64,000 bases of DNA from Azotimanducus chitobiosivorans (GTDB lineage: Bacteria; Pseudomonadota; Gammaproteobacteria; Pseudomonadales; Azotimanducaceae). The DNA lies in the NCBI GenBank assembly GCA_965200235.1, contig OZ241339.1, forward strand, positions 1,178,001 through 1,242,000, read 5' to 3'. The translations under genes were made by a program, and so were the position numbers. Under the pieces are notes generated by a model. The model saw only the letters and a list, made by a program, of their open reading frames with translations. It searched no databases and was not told the origin of the DNA. How positions within the stretch are numbered: the first letter of the stretch is position 1; every line of letters starts with the position of its first letter. Below, in pieces: positions 58,951 through 64,000 of the stretch.

Positions 58951-61900
58951 CTAGATCGCGGCGGCGCCCTCTTGATGAGGCCGTCGCGCATTGACACGCA
59001 AATAGACCGCGGCGAGCGCTGGCGTTACGAGCATCAGAATCACCGTGGTGACAAGGATACCAACGCCGAGCGTGGCAGCGAACGGCGCCAGAAACTGGGC
59101 TTGGATGGCGCGCTCAAGAATGAGCGGGGTAAAGCCGAGAAAAGTCGTGAGAGACGTCAGTAGGATGGGACGGAAGCGCGCCTTCGCGCCTTCGATGATC
59201 GCGGTGCGTGCAGCATCGCCCTCCCGTCGCCGCTGCTCAATAAAATCGAGCATCACCAGGGAATCGTTGACGACAACGCCGCTCAATCCGAAGAACGCCA
59301 TCACCGTGGTCGCCGCGATCGGCACGCCGAGCACCCAGTGTCCGCAAATTGTGCCGATCAGGCCGAACGGGATGATGGCCATGACGATAACCGGCTTGCC
59401 GTAGGAACGGAGCGGAATGGCAAGCATGGCGAACATGAATAGCAACGCCAGGGCAAACCCGCGCAGCATCGCGCCCATGGATTCCTGCTGCTGCTGCTGC
59501 TCACCGCCGTAGCTGAAGGTCAGGCCGGGATTGCTCTCAACCAACTCGGCCAGAATCGAGTTGGCGAGATGGGCGTTTGCGGCGCCCGCAGACAGCACAG
59601 CCGTGTCGACTTCCGCAGTGACGGTGACGACGCGATTGCCGTCCTTGCGCTGAATCGTTGTCGGTTCGCGACCAGGTTTCAGCACGGCGACACGACTGAG
59701 CGGCACCTCAACGCCTTCCGAAGTTCGCACGACAAGTTGCTCAAGGTCGGTGACGGCGTTGCGCTCGTCCTCAGGCAAGCGCACGAATACCTCGACCTCC
59801 TCGCGGTCGCGCTGCATACGGAACGCCTCGGCACCAAACAGCGCCCAACGGGTTTGTTGCGCCAAGTCCTCCAAGGTGAACCCGAGGCTGCGCGCAGCGG
59901 GGCGCAATTCGAGCTGCATTTCGCGCACGCCCGGCGCATGGTCCGAGCGCACATCAAAAATGCCTTCGGTCGCGCGCAGGCCGGCGACAACGGATTCGGC
60001 AATGGGGATCAGCGTGGCAGAATCGGGATGGGATAGCACCGCTTCCACAGGCTTGCCCAAGGCAAGCACCTCGCCACTGAACGCGACACCGCGAACATAA
60101 GGGAGAATACCCACCTCTTCACGCCACGCATCTGCGACATCGACCGCCGAGATGTCGCGCTCTCCGGCACTCACCAGCTTGAACTCGATCGTTGCCACAT
60201 TCGGCATGGGTTCGAGCGTTGGCTTCGCGACGATGCCGCCGCCTTCAATGCGCGGCTCCGCCCCGACGTTGATGGTGACTCCGGACAAGAGTGGCTGCGC
60301 GCCCTCGCCTTGTGCGGCGGACAACCGCTCGATCACCCGCCGCCCGGCATCTTCAAGGCGACGCGCAACCTCGAACGTGCGCTCAGCCGCCGTGCCAGGC
60401 GACATCTCCAAGCTGCCAACCACAAAGTCGCCTTCGATCTCGTCCGCGAAGGTGGTGCGGACAACGCCCGCAGCCACGAGAGAAATACTGAGCACAAGGG
60501 CAGACACGGCCCCCGCCATGATCAGTGCGGGCTGCTCTGTGGCGAAACGCACTGAGCGATCAAGCGGGCCGTTCACAAAGCGCTTGAGCGAGGCGTCCAC
60601 GCCGTCTCGAATGCGGCGAAGTTGCCGCTGCATTTGGGTCGCAGGCGATTCACTCGCAAGTGGCAGCGTGGAGAGATGGTGCGGCAGGATGAACAGTGAT
60701 TCAACCAGAGAAATCACCAGCATGGCGATCACGACCACCGGCAACGCCAGCCAAAATTCGCCGAGCCCGCCTGGCATGAGGAATATAGGAGTGAATGCAG
60801 CCACCGAAGTCAGCACCGCAAAGGTGAGCGGCCCCTTGATTCGCCGTGTGCCACGGATCGCGGCAACAACGCCCGGCACCCCTTTCTGGCGCTCTTCATG
60901 GATATGTTCGGCGACAATGATGGCATCATCGACAACGATGCCGATGCCAAGGACAAAGACGAACAGCGATATGGCGTTGATCGAGATACCGAGCACCAGC
61001 AGCACCGCAAACGCGCCAATCATCGAAGTCGCCAAGCCCGCCACCACCCAGACGGCGAGACGCATGTCAAGGAACAAGGTGAGGGCGATCAGCACCAGCA
61101 GCAGGCCGAGGCCACCGTTCTTCAGCAGCAGATTCACGCGCTCCGAGTAGCTTTTGGTGTCGTCATTCCAAATCGTCACTTCCACGCCCGGCGGTAGTTG
61201 CGGCGAAACGACCTCGGCAAGATGCTCGCGAACCGATGTGGCCACATCCATGACCCGCTCACCGTCAGACTGGAACACCTCGACGAAGACAGCGGGGCGG
61301 CCCATATGACGCACGATCAGGCCGGTCTCTCGAAACCCATCACGGACTTCGGCAATATCGCCGACGCGCAGCACGCTGCCGTCGGAATCGCTCAAAACGA
61401 CGACGGATTCAAACTCATGCTGACGATAGCGTTGGCCGAGCGTGCGCACTCGCACCTCGGTACGATCTGACTCGATGCTGCCGGCAGAGAGTTCGAGCGA
61501 CGATTGCCGAATCGCATTCGCGATGTCGTCCAATGTGAGCCCGAGCTCGCGCAGCCGTGCGAGCGGTACTTCAATCGAAACCTCATAGTCCCTCGTGCCA
61601 GTAGTCTCGACTTGGGACACGGCGGGCAAAGCGACGAGCTCGTCTTCAATAGCGCGCGCGATCTCCTTCAATGCCCGCTCCGGCACATCGCCGTGGACGA
61701 TAAGACGGATGATGCTCTGCCGGTTTGTCATTTCCTGAATCACCGGACGCTCGCTCGCCTGTGGCAGCGAACGGACTTGCCCGACCGAGGATTCGACAGT
61801 GTCTATCACGTCGCTCGCATCGACGCCGGTTTTGAGCTCGAGGCGCAAGGACGCGATGCCTGCGGCAGCCACCGACCGCACGCTCTTAATATCGTCGAGA

Positions 61901-62151
61901 CCGCGAACCCGCTGTTCGATGGGCACGACAATCGATTCCTCGACCTCCTCGGGGTTGGCACCCGGATAGGGCACGGAGATCTCAATCATGTCGTATGCGA
62001 GCGTTGGCCAAGCCTCGCGCTGCAAGCCGGTCATGGCGATAAATCCGGCCGCCAGAATGCCGATCATGAGCAGGTTGGCGGCCACAGGATTGGCCGCCAT
62101 GAAGGCGATTGGCCCGGAAGGCTCTCCGAGGTAAGGGTCGGCGCCCTTCAT
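58951..62151 (-). CDS. RND efflux pump, inner-membrane transporter
   Basis: A 1066-residue AcrB/HAE1-type protein with 12 TMs and two large periplasmic loops. NPVAANLLMIGILAAGFIAM is TM1; VFVLGIGIVVDDAIIVAEHI has the proton-relay Asp pair in TM4; VVNDSLVMLDFIEQRR is in the C-terminal half. It resembles AcrB/CusA-like pumps of unknown substrate. ATGA overlap with the adaptor gene upstream. Needs an outer-membrane channel, probably that at 53987. Confidence 0.93.
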   Translation of the reverse strand: MKGADPYLGEPSGPIAFMAANPVAANLLMIGILAAGFIAMTGLQREAWPTLAYDMIEISVPYPGANPEEVEESIVVPIEQRVRGLDDIKSVRSVAAAGIASLRLELKTGVDASDVIDTVESSVGQVRSLPQASERPVIQEMTNRQSIIRLIVHGDVPERALKEIARAIEDELVALPAVSQVETTGTRDYEVSIEVPLARLRELGLTLDDIANAIRQSSLELSAGSIESDRTEVRVRTLGQRYRQHEFESVVVLSDSDGSVLRVGDIAEVRDGFRETGLIVRHMGRPAVFVEVFQSDGERVMDVATSVREHLAEVVSPQLPPGVEVTIWNDDTKSYSERVNLLLKNGGLGLLLVLIALTLFLDMRLAVWVVAGLATSMIGAFAVLLVLGISINAISLFVFVLGIGIVVDDAIIVAEHIHEERQKGVPGVVAAIRGTRRIKGPLTFAVLTSVAAFTPIFLMPGGLGEFWLALPVVVIAMLVISLVESLFILPHHLSTLPLASESPATQMQRQLRRIRDGVDASLKRFVNGPLDRSVRFATEQPALIMAGAVSALVLSISLVAAGVVRTTFADEIEGDFVVGSLEMSPGTAAERTFEVARRLEDAGRRVIERLSAAQGEGAQPLLSGVTINVGAEPRIEGGGIVAKPTLEPMPNVATIEFKLVSAGERDISAVDVADAWREEVGILPYVRGVAFSGEVLALGKPVEAVLSHPDSATLIPIAESVVAGLRATEGIFDVRSDHAPGVREMQLELRPAARSLGFTLEDLAQQTRWALFGAEAFRMQRDREEVEVFVRLPEDERNAVTDLEQLVVRTSEGVEVPLSRVAVLKPGREPTTIQRKDGNRVVTVTAEVDTAVLSAGAANAHLANSILAELVESNPGLTFSYGGEQQQQQESMGAMLRGFALALLFMFAMLAIPLRSYGKPVIVMAIIPFGLIGTICGHWVLGVPIAATTVMAFFGLSGVVVNDSLVMLDFIEQRRREGDAARTAIIEGAKARFRPILLTSLTTFLGFTPLILERAIQAQFLAPFAATLGVGILVTTVILMLVTPALAAVYLRVNARRPHQEGAAAI

Positions 62152-63425
62152 GGACGCGAAGACGGCGCTGCCGCTGAGTCCTGCGCTGCGCTGCGCACGG
62201 TCATGCCGTCCGTGGCGACCTGCAATCCGCTGATGATGACCGAGGAACGCGGTTCAAACGCGCCGGTGACGAACACCTCGTCGTTGCCACGCTGCAGAAC
62301 GCGCGCGCGCACGATGCGCACGGTACCGGCCTCCCCGACTGTCCAGACCTCATCGCCCGGCTGAAGCGCGTCGCGCGGGACTCGGACATAGTTCGTTGGC
62401 GATGCACCTTCGATCACCACTTCCGCAAACTTTCCAACCAGAAGCGGTGGCGCATGCGCTTCCGCCCTGTAGTCAACATCGACCGGCTCGCCCGCCGCAA
62501 ACGGCTCAGGTACACGCACGATCACTTCAATTGTTCGCGTGCGTTCGTCAAGTGACCGCTCAGCCCGGTCCACATGACCCGGCCAAGCGTAGCGATCGCC
62601 GCCGTAGTCGGCAATCACGCGGGCGGCGACCCGCTGATCTTGCGCTTCGCGCCCGCTCGCTGCCGCCGACAACGCCCAAAGGCCGGGAATCAGCGCTGCT
62701 TCAGCATCGGATAGCGGAACAACCACTTCAGCCGCATCGGCAGCAAACAACCGCCCGACAGACTCGCCCGGCACGACCAGCTGACCGATATCGACCGACT
62801 CTTCGCGAACAAACCCGTCAAACGGCGCGCTCACCCGGGTGCGGGACAAATCGAGCTGCGCCGCCGCAAGCTGCGCTTCTTCCCGCTTCAGCGCTGCTTC
62901 TGCCGCATCGAGCTGCGGCTCGCGCAAGGCCAGCGGATTTGCCGGCGCGCGCATCTCGTCTACATTCTGATCTTTGCGGGCGGCGAAGCGCTCGTACTCG
63001 GCGCGCGCGATGACCACGTTTTCTCGCGCTTCCAGCAAAGCAACCTGCCGAGCCGCGAGCGCCGCCTCGGCGTCGCGCACACGATGCTGGTAGTCAGCCT
63101 CCTCAATGCGAAACAGCAGCTGCCCTCGATCAACACGTCCGCCGCTGCGAAAGCCCGGGGCGACCCAGACAATGCGCCCGCCCACCTGCGGCGCGAGGTC
63201 TATTTCGGCGCTTGGTCGCACGGTGCCCGCACCGTATACAGGGATGAAATCAGTTCCCGCGATGATCTCGGCTGTCTCGACATAGGGAAATTGCGAAGGC
63301 GGCTCTCGCCGCTCAGGCTGCGGCGCGAGTGACACCATAATCGCGGCAACAGCGAAAGCGCCAATGACGATGCCAGCGGCGATCAAGTAACCTGTGCGTC
63401 TGCCCATGCGAGTGCCAAGCTCCAA
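62148..63425 (-). CDS. RND efflux periplasmic adaptor (MFP)
   Basis: A 425-residue adaptor with N-terminal membrane anchor (GYLIAAGIVIGAFAVAAIMV), biotinyl-lipoyl-like domain (FIPVYGAGTVRPSAEIDLAP), alpha hairpin (about 95-170) and beta barrel. Links pump and channel. First gene of the two-gene operon. Confidence 0.92.
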   Translation of the reverse strand: MELGTRMGRRTGYLIAAGIVIGAFAVAAIMVSLAPQPERREPPSQFPYVETAEIIAGTDFIPVYGAGTVRPSAEIDLAPQVGGRIVWVAPGFRSGGRVDRGQLLFRIEEADYQHRVRDAEAALAARQVALLEARENVVIARAEYERFAARKDQNVDEMRAPANPLALREPQLDAAEAALKREEAQLAAAQLDLSRTRVSAPFDGFVREESVDIGQLVVPGESVGRLFAADAAEVVVPLSDAEAALIPGLWALSAAASGREAQDQRVAARVIADYGGDRYAWPGHVDRAERSLDERTRTIEVIVRVPEPFAAGEPVDVDYRAEAHAPPLLVGKFAEVVIEGASPTNYVRVPRDALQPGDEVWTVGEAGTVRIVRARVLQRGNDEVFVTGAFEPRSSVIISGLQVATDGMTVRSAAQDSAAAPSSRP

Positions 63426-63826
63426 CAGTACACGAGGGCTAGATGTGATGACATGCTCCGCGGCGCCGAACTACGGAGGAAGCGCCACGGCAAACAGCCG
63501 CACCCACCTCGTTGCAAAAGAGAGATGGTACATCAAGACGCTTTCCCAAAACGCTTCTCGAGTGGAGTGGGGGTGGATCGGTGAACGCAACAGCCGACAT
63601 CGGGTAGCGAAAACAGCAAGCCAGTTCGCCATCCAAACACCATCCACATTCGCTACTATTGCCGCGAGGCGCAACGAGACCATGTCATCGCAGGCACATT
63701 CGCAATGCCGACTGGCTGCAGGAACGTTTCTCGGACGCCACACTTCGCGACATGGAAGGCTTGGTGAAACTCGTCCGCCGGGGTGAGCTCGGAGAGAATC
63801 TCCCGTAATTTCGAGACATTGAGGAT
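63426..63826. other. Intergenic region without convincing gene
   Basis: About 400 bases between the divergent adaptor and fic genes. One stretch on the plus strand (to a TAA at 63808) could encode RNADWLQERFSDATLRDMEG, then LVKLVRRGELGENLP, which looks protein-like but has no start codon of good quality; it may be a gene remnant. Promoters for both flanking genes must lie here. Confidence 0.4.
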
Positions 63827-64000
63827 ATGACTGTACACAAAGGGACAACACCACCCTACACCATCACTCCGGCGATTCTAAATCTCGTCGCACGTATCGG
63901 CGAAACCATTGGCGGCATGGATGAAGCGGCAGTTCAAGCGGACCTTCGCCTTCGCCGCATCAACCGTATTCGCTCTATTCATGGCTCGCTCGCCATTGAA
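63827..64000 (+). CDS. Fic family protein (partial, runs off the window)
   Basis: The first 58 codons of a Fic-domain protein. It starts MTVHKGTTPPYTITPAILNL; RLRRINRIRSIHGSLAIE is the typical N-terminal lead-in, where S-L-A-I-E fits the inhibitory (S/T)xxxE(G/N) motif of class II Fic proteins. GAGG lies just before the ATG. The catalytic HPFxxGNGR would be outside the window. Confidence 0.75.
   Translation, partial: MTVHKGTTPPYTITPAILNLVARIGETIGGMDEAAVQADLRLRRINRIRSIHGSLAIE

Noticed and set aside
59481..59497. Short GCT/CTG triplet repeat
   Set aside because: It encodes a Gln run in the RND pump (GGEQQQQQESMG); in-frame and short, not a switch.
1..64000. CRISPR arrays, tRNA, rRNA, prophage or integron sites
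   Set aside because: No spaced direct repeats, RNA gene signatures, phage structural genes or integrase were seen.

Overview
The window is a mid-to-high-GC bacterial chromosome segment with densely packed genes and many 1-4 bp (ATGA/GTGA) gene overlaps. Conserved neighbourhoods point to a gammaproteobacterium: tyrA-pheA-serC-gyrA on one strand facing mtaD-ubiG on the other, as around Pseudomonas gyrA, plus grpE-dnaK-dnaJ, a PpiC/HupE pair and an RND efflux set. Content (haloalkane dehalogenase, Mo-hydroxylase, P450, HupE) suggests a free-living, perhaps marine, heterotroph; this is inference and no rRNA or tRNA is present to fix it.

Layout. 1-429: 5' part of a secreted-protein gene broken by a 20-base C tract (minus strand). 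704-3789: MBL hydrolase, FAD oxidoreductase and pyrE operon. 3805-5188: AAA+ ATPase. 5309-10894: LolA-like / two FtsX permeases / ABC ATPase / beta-barrel operon, with a 263 bp palindromic element between permease and ATPase. 10971-13639: MFS transporter and APH-like kinase. 13756-14640: a second C-tract secreted-protein gene coupled to a small ORF. 14736-18101: PpiC, HupE, Fic. 18205-21097: peroxiredoxin, then Nudix, haloalkane dehalogenase and enoyl-CoA hydratase. 21202-23745: XamI-like restriction-modification pair directly behind tyrA. 23745-29414: tyrA, pheA, serC, gyrA. 29582-35431: accessory patch between gyrA and mtaD, holding a DUF433-like fragment, higBA, a DUF5655-type gene split by one IS nested in another, a nitroreductase and a vapB with a truncated vapC. 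35549-37575: mtaD-ubiG. 37587-44342: Mo-hydroxylase operon with a CoxG-crotonase fusion, an AHL-lactonase-like MBL protein and an SDR. 44370-48673: broken higBA, carboxylesterase, prolyl oligopeptidase. 48812-55450: COG1373 ATPase, dnaJ, dnaK, grpE, outer-membrane efflux channel. 55602-58673: GPP34-cytochrome P450 fusion with a site-2 protease. 58674-58934: second palindromic element. 58951-63425: RND pump and adaptor. 63827-64000: start of another Fic gene.

The least ordinary items are: (1) two secreted-protein genes with a homopolymeric C tract between start codon and signal peptide, both read here in an OFF frame, which look like phase-variable contingency loci; (2) a family of ~262 bp triple-hairpin elements whose stem sequences differ between copies but stay paired, inserted at CTAG stop-codon sites; (3) a GPP34-P450 fusion beside an M50 protease; (4) a CoxG-crotonase fusion in a Mo-hydroxylase operon; (5) a fully reconstructable nested double IS insertion.
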